Of a DNA stretch of 64,000 nt, positions 1-12,172 are shown one piece after another. This stretch comes from Nissolia schottii. Taxonomy: Eukaryota; Streptophyta; Magnoliopsida; Fabales; Fabaceae. Made by a program: the position numbers and the translations under genes. The stretch covers positions 439,332-503,331 of the forward strand of contig QANU01112598.1 in NCBI GenBank assembly GCA_003254905.1. The letters are read 5' to 3'. The notes under the pieces are model-generated. The model was not told the origin of the DNA and made no database searches. It saw only the letters and a list, made by a program, of their open reading frames with translations. Each line of letters opens with the position of its first letter. The first letter of the stretch is position 1.

Positions 1-21
1 AACTACTGACAGATATTGGAA

Positions 22-26
<5 letters not shown>

Positions 27-75
<49 letters not shown>

Positions 76-105
76 GATAGAGATAGATAGATAGATAGAT
101 AAAAA
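27..105. repeat. Compound microsatellite (AT)n-(GA)n-(GATA)n
   Basis: Runs of AT, then GA, then GATA units lie just downstream of the malectin exon 3 donor. The same compound repeat recurs after the homologous exon at 58158-58249, so it predates the duplication of the receptor kinase gene. Confidence 0.9.
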
Positions 106-111
106 GCACAC

Positions 112-3100
112 CATCATCCTTTTCAGTTTCTGGTTGTGAGAAGTCTTTAGCTAAATAAATCTCAATAGCATTGATGATGGGTGGAAGGGTTGAATTTCCT
201 GTCCGAACAAGTGAAAGCTCATATGTATTCGATCCATGATGACCTGATTCAGTATGTATGGTATTTGTATAACTGTATTTTGGTACCAGAGGTCCATAAA
301 ATTTCTCGGCATTGAGGAAGATGATGAATTCTCTAGTTTCATTTCCGGCCAGCTTTCGGACCTCATTAAAATGCAGGTACAGAAAGTAACGGTCAGTTAC
401 ACTATCTGCAGTCCAGTTGAAAACTAAAGGAGCACTAGCATTTATTGGCGTAGCAGCGGTGCTCATGACAACTGCTGGTGGGTGTGAGGGACTCGCAACA
501 AGTTCATCGTTGCTAAGCGTGGTGCTTAATTGTGTCCATTGGTTGTCGGAAAAAGGCATCCATAAACGGTCATACAAATCATCTCTGTACCTGCATACCC
601 GCAATTTTGCTCTTTCTTAGTGTTGAAGCATAGCATATTATGCAGATTAAATCAGCAAGGAACAACAGCAGAGGAAACAGAGAAGGAAATTGGAGAGTTG
701 GATGAATGAAAATGCTTCTTTCATTACTTAGTTTACTTTACAAGCAATCTATGGGAGAGCTAAGTCTTCCCTAACTGAATTGTAACTAGCCAACTAACTT
801 GCTTAACTGCTAACTGATTTTTTACTAACTAATAATTTAACATGTGTTTCTCATGCTTTGATAACTTACTTGAGTTACAAGTAATCTAATACTGAGGCTT
901 GTTAGTAGTGTACAAAATCTCCAATTTTAGAGAACTAGAAAACGGGGAGTATAAATGGAGGGTTTTTGTAATGGAGTAGATTTATGGGCCACCTTGGAAT
1001 CTCAGTTTAGGCCATCACGTATGGGACCTTGCCCGCACCCTAACTATAAGGAAGGCCAGTGCTCTATAACTCCACCAGCACTGCACGAAAATGAACAAAA
1101 CTTCTTTCGGCCAATAACAAATTAATAAGTGTCGAAATCGGATTTTGATAGAAAACATGGGTAATTGATCAATCAAATCTTTCTCGCTTTATTCACAACA
1201 CACCGTGCCGTGCTAAAGATCATTTTTCATCAAGGAAAGATCTTATCCCCACCATGTTGCACAGGGACCGTACGAGGACACTGAGAATATATATATATAT
1301 ATATATATANAAGAGGAATCATAAGAGGAGTGGATGGAAAAGAGTGGAGGCGCGGATTAGAGGAGGAGGCCTAAAGGATTGAAGGATGAGTTAATATATT
1401 ACGTTTTTTTTACTAAAGTCTGATTAGTAAGTCAAACTTTAAAAAAAAAAAAAAATCAAAACGACGTAGTTTTGGTCAGCTAGCTACCTAGCCATACCCA
1501 TAGTACCTACCCAACAGTATTAAGGGGTACTCATTGATATGTGCGATAAAAAAATTGGACATTACATGAGCTCTCAATATGGACCACTCTTCTTCAGCTT
1601 AAAGAATAGTTAAGCCCAACATGAAGAAGTCACTTGAAGATCCAAGACAGAGCCCAATTCAAGTGATCAAGTTACAATGGGCTAGAATAAATTAGTTTTA
1701 ATTAGTTGAAAATTAGTATTATTTATGTAATTTTCGTGATTTTATTTTGGTCATTATTTTCAGATGACTTTTAGTCTTTCTTAGGTTAGTTTGAAGTGTC
1801 TTTTTAGTCCCTAGGCAGTTATGTTAGATAATGAAGTCTTAGTGCTAGTTTCAATGCTAAGTGGGGAATAAATACATAATGGAAAGTGTAGAAAATCCAT
1901 TTTATTTTGGCCATTATTTTCAGATGACTTTTAGTCTTTCTTAGGTTAGTTTGTAGTGTCTTTTGAGCCCTAGGCAGTTATGTTAGATAATGAAGTCTTA
2001 GTGCTAGTTTCAATGCTAAGTGGGGAATAAGTATATAGTGAAAAATGTAAAAAATCCACTATCTTGGTGCAGTCCACTAAGTCTATAGAAGGAACTCAAT
2101 GTAAATCTTCAAATGAGATTATGAATGAATTTTGAGTTTTTCTCCCAATTGTGAGAGCTTCACTTTTGTTCTTGAGTAAAGAACTAAATCTGATATTATC
2201 AAGGCAACTTGTGGCGATCAACCAAGACTTATCACTCACCTTCTCACTTTTATCTTGAGTGTGACGTCTATATCCTTCTTTCCTTCTTATAGAAACACGG
2301 AAAAAAAACCAAACACAACCCATCAAACACCAACTGAATCTAGCAAGACGGTCATGCGGAAAATCTGTTCGGACTTCATCAAGTTAACACAAGCGGCCGG
2401 ACAGGAATCACATCATTTGTACCCATACAGGATATGTATCGATACAAGTACTTTTTTAAAAATTGGAGTACTCATGCAACATAGTATCCCATTTAAGAAG
2501 GAAAGCGATTGCACAACCCTTTCTATAAATAGTACTTGTGAGTTGTGAGCACGAACTAACTTGAGCATCCTATTTTGGTACAGTTTCGAAACCCTGAATG
2601 CCAATGAGTAGTAGCTCATGTGATGAGAATTTCTTAAACGAGCTCAAGACTAATATCACATTCTTGAACAGATTTACAATAAAAGTGAATTCCATTTAGT
2701 GAGACTCGAAAATACTTGGTACGTAGTAGAACAAAAAAAATGTGGTGAATCCATTTTTATAGTGAGTGTGCTCAAGAATATGGTGTTAACATTGTGTTCA
2801 CCTAAAAATTCTCTCAAGTGACAGATCCTAAGTGATTAGAAATGATGGGATATGAGTCAGGAATACGATTGTCGCTTTTCCCTCTCCTCGCTTGCCCCAT
2901 CACGGGCTTCAAAGTCCCACGCCAAAATATAATTGAAAGAAAAACCTTTAGATGATAAAAAAAAAATGCTTCCCCTACTTTTTTTAAAATTCTCAAACAA
3001 CATTATCCTCTCGAAGAAGAAGAAGAAGAAGAAGAAGCGAACGTATTGAGAAATTTTAAGATTTATTAGTAGGATTATATCATTATGCAGTATATAAGGA

Positions 3101-4080
3101 GTTACCTGTATGTCAAGTTGGTGATGGAACCAAAATCTAGTCGTAGGAAACATGCCAATGAACCAGTTGATCCGGTGTTAACGCTGTAAGTATCGTTGTC
3201 CAAAATCCTCAATTCTACGACTGAAACAAATGGTGTCCCAGCGCCTCTGTTAACCAGACAAAGATTTATATAATCCAATGATGGAGAGTGAATGATCTCT
3301 TTGTCAGTGATCAATGATGAATCCTTGAATTGCACTGTGTCCCACAAATTAGGTCCAAGATGGAGATCAAATTGTGGGAGGACATTTAGACCATCATAGT
3401 TTCCATACAAAAAGCTAGCTCTGATCAAATATTCAGCATCACTGGTAACATTTATCCTATAACAGTTTCTCTTTCCACTAGGAAAGCTCCTCAGGTGACT
3501 AAACTGTTGTTGATGAGTACTCCCGTCTTTAGGCGAAACGCTCTTACCGACACCGGCATCGATGAATTTAGCATCTGAAATGTAATTTATGCCTGTGTCC
3601 TTCTCAGTATAGTTGGAATTCTCAGGTAGCCCACAATCTAAGCTAATAAATCCTGAAAAATAGAAAACAAATGAAAACTTGAGCTATAATATTATTTTGT
3701 ATGCATAAGTATAAGAAAGTACTATTTGTATGAGATTGACAATTTGTGTACATCACACAAAGAAATAAATGCTACAAAATAAAAAAATAGACATTGTCAT
3801 CGAACATTTGTATACACAGTTACATGTGTGTTTAATATTACTCATATTTGATAATATTTATTTCTCTATTTTATAATATTTGTTTCTATCTGTAATATAC
3901 ACATGGTGTCAGTTTTACGGTGTGCAGATAGTGAGGCATTTAAATATATAACTTTAAGTAACACTTCAAATTAATTTTTGAAGACATCAAACCTGATTGA
4001 TCCTGTTGGGCTTGAACCAGAACCAGACTAGTAAGAACCCCAAGCAATACATAAAGAGAATGGAGTGACATTCTCATCAT
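112..4080 (-). CDS. Malectin-like LRR receptor kinase, copy A (5' exons; continues past left edge)
   Basis: Three exons read on the minus strand: 4080-3993 (signal peptide, starting [16 protein letters not shown]), 3652-3106 and 590-112. All have GT/AG borders and matching phases, and the reading frame is open throughout. The first exon encodes a hydrophobic leader ending near VLVQAQ; the next two encode an extracellular malectin-like domain beginning [16 protein letters not shown]. Exon lengths 547 and 479 are identical to those of the copy at 58259-60792. The LRR, membrane and kinase exons would lie left of base 1, so whether the whole gene is intact is unknown. The family consists of plasma-membrane receptor-like kinases with an extracellular carbohydrate-binding-like domain; the ligand cannot be told from sequence. 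Intron 2 (591-3105) is enlarged by repeats. The start was chosen as the first ATG before the leader. Confidence 0.85.
1535..2415. mobile_element. Copy-specific insertion, possibly a solo LTR
   Basis: Alignment by eye with the intron at 59500-59570 shows that this stretch is missing there, while the sequences on both sides match. It begins TGATATGTG and ends CACATCA, an imperfect TG...CA inverted pair as in LTRs. No clear target-site duplication was found, so exact ends and class are uncertain. It contains a 160-bp tandem duplication. Confidence 0.4.
1741..2059. repeat. 160-bp tandem duplication
   Basis: Two nearly identical units start at 1741 and 1901 (both TTTATTTTGG followed by CATTATTTTCAGATGAC). 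They differ by a few substitutions and a small indel. Confidence 0.85.
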
Positions 4081-4560
4081 TCTTTTGATGCGTATTCTAT
4101 TTTGCTTAGCGAGAGAAAAATGAGTGACATATAATTATGATTTATATTGCTGAAGTCGTATTCTACAGTATTTTACGGGGCAATGTAGTCAATTTTCCTC
4201 GTAGTTTATTGATTTTTTTTCCACAGTAAAAGCCAATTTCGTAGACCTGTTAGAGGCTTAGAGCATAAACTTTTTAGAGGGTTATGTCAAGGTAATACAT
4301 GGTGTAACATGGCTTTGATCTAGTTGAAAAGTGCGGTAAAGATCAAAGTTGTCAAACTCGTGAGTTTATCTAAATTCTTTTATTAAAGATACTCTGTTGT
4401 ATTTTTATTAGAGTAAACCCTCAAGTGAGTCTCATACAATATCATAATCCAACAAGTTGGTCCCTGATAAAAAAAAAATATAAAAAAACTCATCATGTGG
4501 TATATCACATTATAAAAAGTGGACACATTTTAAGCCTCTGATATTAATCATGTAAGTTTA
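4081..4560 (-). promoter_or_regulatory. Upstream region of receptor kinase copy A with TATA-like box
   Basis: On the minus strand a TATA-like ATATAAATC sits about 60-70 bases before the ATG (around 4139-4148). The block, including the TATA-like box, is conserved upstream of the second copy (61213-61680), which supports a shared promoter. No experimentally defined element can be named. Confidence 0.35.
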
Positions 4561-4571
4561 AAACTTATTTT

Positions 4572-5430
4572 GCAGCTTTCCAATGATCCAATCAAGGGTT
4601 ACTTTGATATCTTTCTAGCATACAAACTGCAAAATTGATATCTGGTCTGGTGCACGTTTTAGTATACATTAAACTCCCAATAACAGATGCATAAGGAATT
4701 TCTTCCATTTGTTGCCATTCCAAATCATTTTTGGGATATTGCATGAGACTTAATTTGTCTCCTGTCTAAACTGGAACGGGTGATGCTGAGCACTTTTCCA
4801 TTTTGAGTCTCTCTAAAACTTTATTAATATATGTTTTCTGAGACAAGCCAAACAATCCTTGTGATCTATCCCAAAATATTTCTATTCTGATCACATAACT
4901 TGCCTCACCCATATCTTTCATTTCAAAGTTACTAAAGAGAAACTTCTTATTCTCTCTTAATAGACCAAGATCATTAATTGCAAGCAAGATAAACTTACTC
5001 CCACTGACCTTTGGATATATACATCGATCAATGATGTTTTCTTTAAATCCAAAGGACGTGATAGCATCGTTAAACTCAAGATACCATTGTTGGGAAGCTT
5101 GCTTTAGTCCATATATGGATTTCTTAAGTTTACACACCATGTGTTCTTTCCCCTCAACTGAAAATCCCATTGGTTGATCCATGTAAACATCTTCTCTAAA
5201 TTCCCATTTAGAAAGGCGATTTTTACATCTATTTGATGCAACTCTAGGTCATAATGTGCCACCAAAGCCATGATAATCCAGAGTGAATCTTTCTTGGAAA
5301 CTGGGGAGAACGTTTCCTTATAGTCAATGCCATCATTTTGAGTAAAACCTTTGGCAACAAGACGGGCCTAGTAACATTCAAGGTTTCCAAGAGAGTTATG
5401 TTTGGTCTTAAAGACCCATTTACACCCTGT
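4572..5430 (-). pseudogene. Ty1/copia reverse transcriptase fragment
   Basis: Minus-strand translation gives copia RT motifs in order: GCKWVFKTKHNSLGN, LVAKGFTQNDGIDYKETFSPV, LHQIDVKIAFLNGNLE, KLKKSIYGLKQASQQWY, FILLAINDLGLL, then RPDINFAVCMLERYQSNP. It is defective: a frameshift falls just before MDQPMGF (about 5190), in-frame stops occur at both ends, and the catalytic YVDD is missing where FILLAINDLG is found. Ends are undefined and no LTRs adjoin. The distal part (to about 4740) also occurs at 61690-61861 next to the other receptor kinase copy, so the fragment was there before the gene duplicated. Confidence 0.85.
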
Positions 5431-6014
5431 TGTGATATTGATATATATGTGTGTGTGTGTAGTGTAACATCCCGCTTTTTCCCTTAGTAGATATTTCATG
5501 AATTAAATAGGGGAAACAAGCTCTCCCACGAGCTTTTAGATTAAAAGTGTTTATAAAAATAATTCTGCTCATTTTCACGAAATTCTGCAGACATTAGAAT
5601 AAATCCTTTGTGTCATCCAAGTGCAATGGTGTGTCTAAAGGATCTCTAAAATATACGGTTACAGAAGAAAGTTCACAAATACCTTAGATTGACCTAAATT
5701 CTTCCTTAGAAAAATTTGTAGATCACAAGGACGTGATCAAAATATTTTTAGAATAACCATACGCGAAGTACCGGAACTGGGAACGACCAAAACTGATCAA
5801 AATTGATCTGCGTGTGACCCTTAATTCTTGGCCACAAAAGTGGCCAAGACACAAAGGCTATGCACGGCCAAGGAGTGGCCAAATGGCCAAGTCAACAAGT
5901 CAAATAGTGAGTCATGGTAATGAGTCACCATGCTTAGGTCATGGATGACATAATCATAGGGGTAAAATGGTAAATTGGTCCAAAGACATTTTGGGGAAGT
6001 GAAAATTCGGCCAA

Positions 6015-6024
6015 GGCCTATAAA
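6015..6024 (+). promoter_or_regulatory. Putative LTR TATA box
   Basis: CCTATAAATACCC lies about 550 bases into the LTR. A matching GCCTATAAATAGG sits at a similar place in the truncated minus-strand LTR at about 42351-42366, which supports its being the element promoter. Confidence 0.45.
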
Positions 6025-7416
6025 TACCCAAGGAATCCGAAATTTTGGAAAAAAAAGAGGAGAACCTTGCCAAAATTCTGTCCAATTACACACTTAGCTG
6101 TTATCCTGTTAAACCATAATCCCAGAAACTTTCCTACACAAACCCTAACCAAGATTTCGCAGAGATTCCCTAAGCTTAACACAAAAAAATTCTCTTAAGT
6201 TCTTAGAGAAAGCTTGAAGAAGCCTAGGCTAGAACTGGAGCTAAGAAACATCACAGCAAGGCAAGAGTCTGTAGAAAACACCAGAACCGCAGCAGGACTT
6301 GATCAATTGGGTAAACCGACTTATCCACTGTCTATGTAATTTTATGTTAGATGATATATGATTTTAGGATGTTGTATGTGACCATGACACTATATATGTG
6401 TTGTTGATAATTGTCTGGAATTGCTGGTGCTATCTGTGACTCTGTCAGAATTTAGGAAAGCTCAAGCTGGAAATAGGAATATATCATGCTTTTAGTAAAA
6501 ATGTATTCTGGGAATTTTATCTTGAAAAACTAATGTTATTTTTGGAATCTAGACGAAAAATTGAGTGGGGATGTTAAGTTTTGTGATTTTTTGGAGTCCC
6601 CGACGAATTTCTCAGCAAAACAGACAGAAAATGAATTTTTCGGGCAAACATGGACAAAACGGGAATTTTGAGTTTTGGGACTGAAAAACTGGGTTGATTT
6701 TTAGAAAATAAGGGTTTAGAACTATCCAAAACCTTAAGGCCAAGTCTTGAGTCCATCAGGTTTTTGAGAACTAAAATTCCAAAGAACACAGGGTTTTACG
6801 GGGTGGAAAATAGCGTTTTGGGGAAAAAAGGGTAAAACAGCCATTTCGTGATTTTGGGGTCAAAACTAGAATTTCTAAGTATGAAAAATGATCTTAGAGG
6901 GATCAAAAACCTTGGGGGTAAGGTCTTGGACCTCTCTGGATTCTGATCACTAATTTCTGATAGAAAGCGGACGTTTTCAGAAAAACACTGATACACTGTA
7001 TTTTCAAGCTATGCTCATGATTATGTTTTATGTTGGGTTATCTTAGGTTTTATGACACGATGAATTCCTTGATGAACTGCAATTGCTTATGTTTGAATAT
7101 GGAAACTTATGCATGCTTTGTGATTTATGGAATAATTGCTAGATGTATGTTAGATTATGTTTGAGAAATGTTTTGAGCCTGAAAGTGTGTCTCTTATGCT
7201 TATGAGAAAATGATAATGGACGAATGATATATGATTATATATATGTGTTGATGCTTTATGAGATATAGAATGATGTTTATGTTAAGAAAATAAATAACAT
7301 TAGGATATATTGAGCTATGGTTATGTAAAGAAAAGAAGGATAAAAACCCATTAAAGAATGAGATATGATCATTTATGAATATCTGTGTGATGAGGTATCA
7401 TGAGGATTGATTATCA

Positions 7417-7860
7417 GACCTTAGAGAGTCTGAATTCTTGACCCTAGAGAGTCAGAGCATTTGACCATAGGAGAGTCGAGGTACTAAATCACCAGGCCAC
7501 AGTAGAGTCTGGGTGTCCTGGGTGTTCCTGGCCACAGAAAAGTCTGGGATGTCTTGGAGATGAGCTGAGTCTGAGGAGTCCTCCCCGACCACAGAGGAGT
7601 CTGGGAGTCCTTTTGACCACAGAAGAGTCTGGAGAGGTCCAACCACATAGGAGTTTGAAACGCTCTAAGGACGAGGCAGTCTTGCAAAGGTTCACCAGGG
7701 TCCGACCACAGGAGAGTCGGGGGTCAAAGAGTAGCAAGTCCGAAGAGTCCTCCCAACCATAGTAGAGTCTGGGAGTCCCTTGACCACAGAGGAGTCCGGG
7801 GAGTTTCAGCCACAGAGGAGTTTGGAACGCTCTAAGAACGAGGCAGAGTATTTCCGACTA
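7417..7860 (+). repeat. Degenerate minisatellite inside the solo LTR
   Basis: Irregular tandem units carrying GACCACAGAGGAGTCTGGGA-like sequence recur about a dozen times, with units of roughly 25-40 bases. The open frames across it arise from the repetition and are not treated as genes. Confidence 0.75.
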
Positions 7861-8793
7861 TAGTAGACGGATTAGGATCCCTGTTCACTGAAGAGTCTGG
7901 GAACTACTCCTATCCCTTATAAATCAGAATGAATGATATATAAGTAAAATGAAGATGAATGAGGTATATGTAAAATGAATGACGAATGATGAATGATATA
8001 GGTATGATTGAGAATGCGTGATGTATGTAAAGTATCTGAGAATGAGACCTTGTTCCCTAAGAGTTAGAATAGAAAACAGACGACACAGATAATGAAAGAA
8101 TAGGTTCCCTCAGTCACCTACTAATATAGATAAAGATGCTTAAGCTTAGCATGAATATTAATAACTAGTAGGGATGTAGTATAACTGTGACACTTAGAGA
8201 CCCCCTGAGCGGCGGAATCATAATTTAGAATAAAATGATTCACGATAACTAAGGTTTCCCACTGAGAACGCAGAGTGCTCACACCCCGCTCCTTTATGGT
8301 TCTAGGTAAGCATGACGAGGACGTCAACGCGGTACGTGGAGAAGCAGCCTCGAAGAAGATGAACTGAGAAATAGGATAGCAGGGGCTTGACTAAAGATGT
8401 TACGATCAATCCTTAGTTAGTATGGTCCATGTTTTGCCCTACTGGGTTGAAGTACATATATGTAATAACTATGATACTACTTGTGTAAATGATTGTGAAT
8501 ATATGTTATGGACCACTTGTTTGCTTATTATTTTGATGTTGTTACGTTCAAGTAATTATCGTTGAGCATAGATCTTTATCATTTGCATTATAAATTCCAT
8601 CTGACGCGAGGCTCATATTTCATATCATATGTATATAAAGAAAAAGTTTTAAAACTGTCCATATTTTCTAAGTAAGAAATATTTTCAAAGATCAAAGTAG
8701 GGGCTAAAAGTAATCCCAACCAAAGCAGATAACAACCTAGTGAGCATCGTTTGCGACGTACGCGTAAGCAGCTAGCTAGGGTGTTACATGTAC

Positions 8794-9190
8794 CACTTTG
8801 TGACAATTGTGATAAAATACCATTTACAATGTTTGTGAAATTATTTATGCTTCCGCTGCTTACAATATAATTCTGTTGTCGTTAGAGTGCTATTTTTTTG
8901 GGTAAAATATTATTTATCATGGAGAAATTATTTTAATTTTGACAATATCTCTATGCGTTGTTTGACCAGCCACATTGTGTTTTTAAGGGAGCTTTGTTCA
9001 CTAATTATCATTTATTAAATAATGTTAAGTGCTCCTTTTTTGGCTGAGTGTTTAATCACTATAAATATTTCAATTTTGTTACTGTGTGATATTGAGAATT
9101 GTACCAATTAATAGAAAAACATAATTACAATATTAATTTTAGCCCAATTATAGCATGTGAAATACAACACTTACTATGAGAGATTGAGAA
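8794..9190. other. No recognisable feature
   Basis: AT-rich sequence between the solo LTR and the copia LTR. It may be an outer part of the copia LTR, but its end could not be placed. Confidence 0.4.
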
Positions 9191-9554
9191 GAAGAATTAG
9201 AACCTAGAATTGAAGAGGCAGATGTCATCATTTCGTTTATGTGAATCCAGAGAACCTAGGTTGCAATTGGAAAAGAACCAAGAAGAGAAGGAGGAGTTTT
9301 TACAACTATTCCCAATGTCAGATGCCAAATGCGAATGGTTTCTTTTTATTCTTAATAGGGCAGAATAAAAATTGATACATGGGTAATCATATGGGCTCTT
9401 CCACTTATTAGTTAATGATGACCCTAGCCTACCTATCATCAGCTAGCCCAAACATATGAACACAATATTCTGGCAACTAGTTTAATCTGGACAAATTACC
9501 AATTTATGCATGTCCACAAAATAATTATTCTAATAAAGCTAACATTCTCCTACT
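9191..9554 (-). mobile_element. Copia 3' LTR inner part with polypurine tract
   Basis: On the minus strand, purine-rich AAGTAGGAGAA (9545-9555) is followed directly by TGTTAGCTTTATTAG from 9544. This is the usual polypurine tract to LTR junction of a copia element. The pol tail at 10050-10262 lies upstream on the same strand. The far end of the LTR was not located. Confidence 0.5.
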
Positions 9555-10049
9555 TGGACATCATAAATTAGATTACAAAATGAAACATTAATCCAGATCA
9601 ACTCACAATATGTGGCCACAATAAATGCCAGAATAGCACAACGTTCTTAACCACAAATCCAAAATGAAATGTATAAGTATTTCATTACTGCAGAAAATCA
9701 CACTCGAAGGAGCAATGATATCATACAGAAACAAAAATCACTACATTTTGGTGACCTTTATGAACGTGAAAAATATTTGTCCCAATCATCCGCCCAAGAT
9801 GCTATATGAGATTAAAAGACAATCTCATTACAATAACGACATGAGACTGAGTCCAAAATGTCTCAATATTATGCCATTATACAAAAACAAAATAAATAAT
9901 TTCAATTGCGCAAATCATAATAAACAAAATATGGCAATGCAAGATAATTGTCTTCACATTAGTAAACAATTATTGTCAAACATTTCAATAAAACGAAAAT
10001 ATAACATATGAGGTCCAAAAGAAAAATTACATGTAGGATAAAACTCCCA

Positions 10050-10262
10050 CTAAACCAATACATCAAAAGACCTCACTATACCCATCCAGGTTACATGCTC
10101 AACAAAGACTTTAGTAGTCAATACCATAGTTAAGGAATCTGCAACCATAAGCTCTGTGGGAATATAATGTGTTGCATACGTCTCATATGCCTTTTGAGAT
10201 GCAACAAGATATCTCAGCACAAATATTGAGACTGGTCCAATATGTCTCAATTATATGCCCTT
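10050..10262 (-). pseudogene. Copia polyprotein C-terminal (RNase H tail) remnant
   Basis: The minus-strand reading contains RYLVASQKAYETYATHYIPT, then ELMVADSLTMVLTTKVFVEHV. This is the typical end of plant copia RNase H, where a STELMIADPLTK-like motif is usual. The catalytic part of pol is absent, so it is a relic. It belongs with the polypurine tract at 9545 and the gag parts at 12012-12172 and 15266-15771. Confidence 0.75.
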
Positions 10263-11385
10263 ACACAAAATTATGTCAATAATTAAGCAACTTAAATGAC
10301 ACTCACAATAACATGAGGTCACAACAAACCTACAAAACAAACTCCCCTAACCCAAAACATCAAAATGACCCTCATTATGCCCTTATAGGTTGCTAGCCAC
10401 TGATTAGGGGATCAACGACATGTTCTGTAGTAACTTAATTGACAAGAGTCTACCACAATATGCCATATACAAAATGAAAGGACACAATCATATATGGCAA
10501 ACCATTATTTAGTCTTAAAACAATAATGACAACATATATTACTCCCACTAATCCAACATATTAAAACAAACATAAAATTTTCATTAGAGATGGCAATTTC
10601 AAAAAAACTCTAATGGTTCAACAAGTGATAGTGAGATTTATGAAAAACTTTATTGTAGAGTACTTAATGTGAGTCCAATAACTCATTATTATTTTATTTG
10701 CAACAAAATTACAATACAAATAGAAACAACCAAGTGCAGAGTCACAAAGACAATGTTTATCACAAAATTTCACAAAATTAGTCTCACATACTCTACCTAT
10801 AAACCTTAAGGAGATCATAAGCGTCTATTTTTACAACAAACATCTTGTCTCTGTTATCGTCAACTCAGAAGATAATAAATCAATACTTGTCTGAGCATAA
10901 AATTAATATAACAATAGCAGAGGCAATTTGGTCATACACTCAATTATAATTAAGGACATAACACAATATAAAGTCTCTAACTCCCACTAAACAAAATTTC
11001 AATATGCCGAGGAGTAACAATACAATCAAAGAGACTTAACAATGTCCTTAATTAAGGTTCTAAAATTGAAAGCGACGATAGATCAAAAGGTAGAGAAAAT
11101 CATAAACCCAAATAATATTTGCACACGTATTAATGATTTTCTCATGTTAAATTAATGGGATATTAATTGAACTAGAGCCCTTATATCATTGCAATTCCAT
11201 CGATCCTTGTCTTGAATCACAATATACAAGTCTCCTACTTGATAAAGAAAAATAATAATACTAATATTGAAAAAATACTTATAATATATATATATATATA
11301 TAATATAATTAAATTAATTTTCTCTATCACACAATGATTATGCCAAATAACGTCGTCGCCTCCTACTAGGCCTACGTCATCGCCG
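10263..11385. other. Non-coding copia-associated sequence
   Basis: AT-rich and without a supported gene. Segments with ACTCCCACTAA recur, as in 9664-10060, suggesting duplicated pieces of the same element between pol and LTR. An (AT)n run lies at 11283-11302. Confidence 0.4.
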
Positions 11386-11514
11386 TTGCTAGATCCGTAC
11401 TCTTACGTCATCGCATCACGTTTATTGCTGCAACTCCTCCATGGTTGCATTGATGCTAGTTGCTGCATTGTTGGTGAGCTCCACCGTCACTCAATCTCTA
11501 GCCTCGTCACTGGC

Positions 11515-11695
11515 ATCTTCTCCGACAAAGTTGCCGATGGCGACTCCTCCAAAATCTCCGATGTTTCCTATCACTGCCTCTGTGCAGTCTCCGATATTCT
11601 CTATCACTGCCTCTATGCTGTCTCCGATGTTGCCTATCACTACCTCTGTGTAGCCCCTGATGTTGCCTATTGCTGCCTCTGTGCAGTCCTCAATG
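11515..11695 (+). repeat. 33-bp minisatellite
   Basis: About five imperfect units of 33 bases, each with TCTCCGATGTT and CCTATCACTGCCTCTGTG. The period is a multiple of three, so frames on both strands stay open across it, but nothing else supports a protein. Confidence 0.8.
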
Positions 11696-11779
11696 TTTTT
11701 GTACAAGTCCTTGGCACCGCTCTTGTTTTTTCTTAACAACCTTAGCTTGTGATAAGCTAAAAGCTCATGGAGCTTTAGC

Positions 11780-12010
11780 TTGAGGGAGGGTGTTAAGAAT
11801 AATATTAAATTTAGAATATATTAGATTGATTTAGTTTTTATTTCATTTGATATTACCCTAATTTTGTCATTACGTTAATTTATTCTCATAAGCCTATAAA
11901 TAGGCCTAAACTTATTGTACTCAACACTGATTGAAGAATAGAATCCTTGATTGTCTTTTCTTTGGTTATCTTCTTTGGTTATCATATTTGATTAATCATG
12001 AAATCTCACA
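11780..12010 (+). mobile_element. Plus-strand copia-like 3' LTR fragment
   Basis: The purine run TGAGGGAGGG (11781-11790) is followed by TGTTAAGAATAATATTA, the pattern of a polypurine tract and LTR start. The sequence holds CCTATAAATAGG (about 11894). It ends near AATCTCACA at 12010, where minus-strand gag coding resumes. No target-site duplication was found, so the end is approximate. Confidence 0.45.
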
Positions 12011-12172
12011 ATCTTGATGGCTTACATAATGGATGGAGTGACTTCCTTGAATCTTGAGTCTAGTTTTCTCCTGAACTAACATGTTGTGCAATTCATGCAC
12101 AATCCATTTATCTTTCATGGTGTTATAGTTCATTTGGAATGGACCATACTCAATCGGTAATGAGTTCAGAAT

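Larger units (their letters stand above)
591..3105 (-). other. Intron 2 of receptor kinase copy A, filled with repeat remnants
   Basis: No gene is seen. Matching intron sequence occurs at 58738-60245 and, in part, at 56080-57251. It holds an (AT)n run with an N at 1310, an insertion absent from the other copies (about 1535-2415) and a (GAA)n run at 3015-3039. The part around 715-910 resembles decayed retrotransposon LTR sequence. Confidence 0.6.
5463..8788 (+). mobile_element. Solo LTR of a Tekay-type Ty3/gypsy element (3.3 kb)
   Basis: It starts TGTAACATCCCGC and ends AGCTAGGGTGTTACA, matching in layout the LTRs at 25322-28494 and 37777-40871 (shared CCTAGTGAGC and TAGCTAGGGTGTT near the 3' end), but clearly diverged from them. 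Flanking five bases are TGTAG (5458-5462) and TGTAC (8789-8793), a 4/5 target-site duplication. There is no internal region, so it is a solo LTR from recombination between two LTRs. Family assignment rests on similarity to the element with the coding region at 23565-25259. Confidence 0.8.

Noticed and set aside
151..366. 71-codon minus-strand frame
   Set aside because: It is a shifted frame of the malectin-like exon at 112-590; the equivalent shadow exists at 58298-58513.
7452..7737. Overlapping Ser/Gly/Thr-rich frames
   Set aside because: They are products of the minisatellite within the solo LTR, with all frames open because of repetition.
9664..10011. 115-codon plus-strand frame
   Set aside because: Lies antisense to the decayed copia element between pol and LTR; low-complexity Asn/Lys-rich translation.
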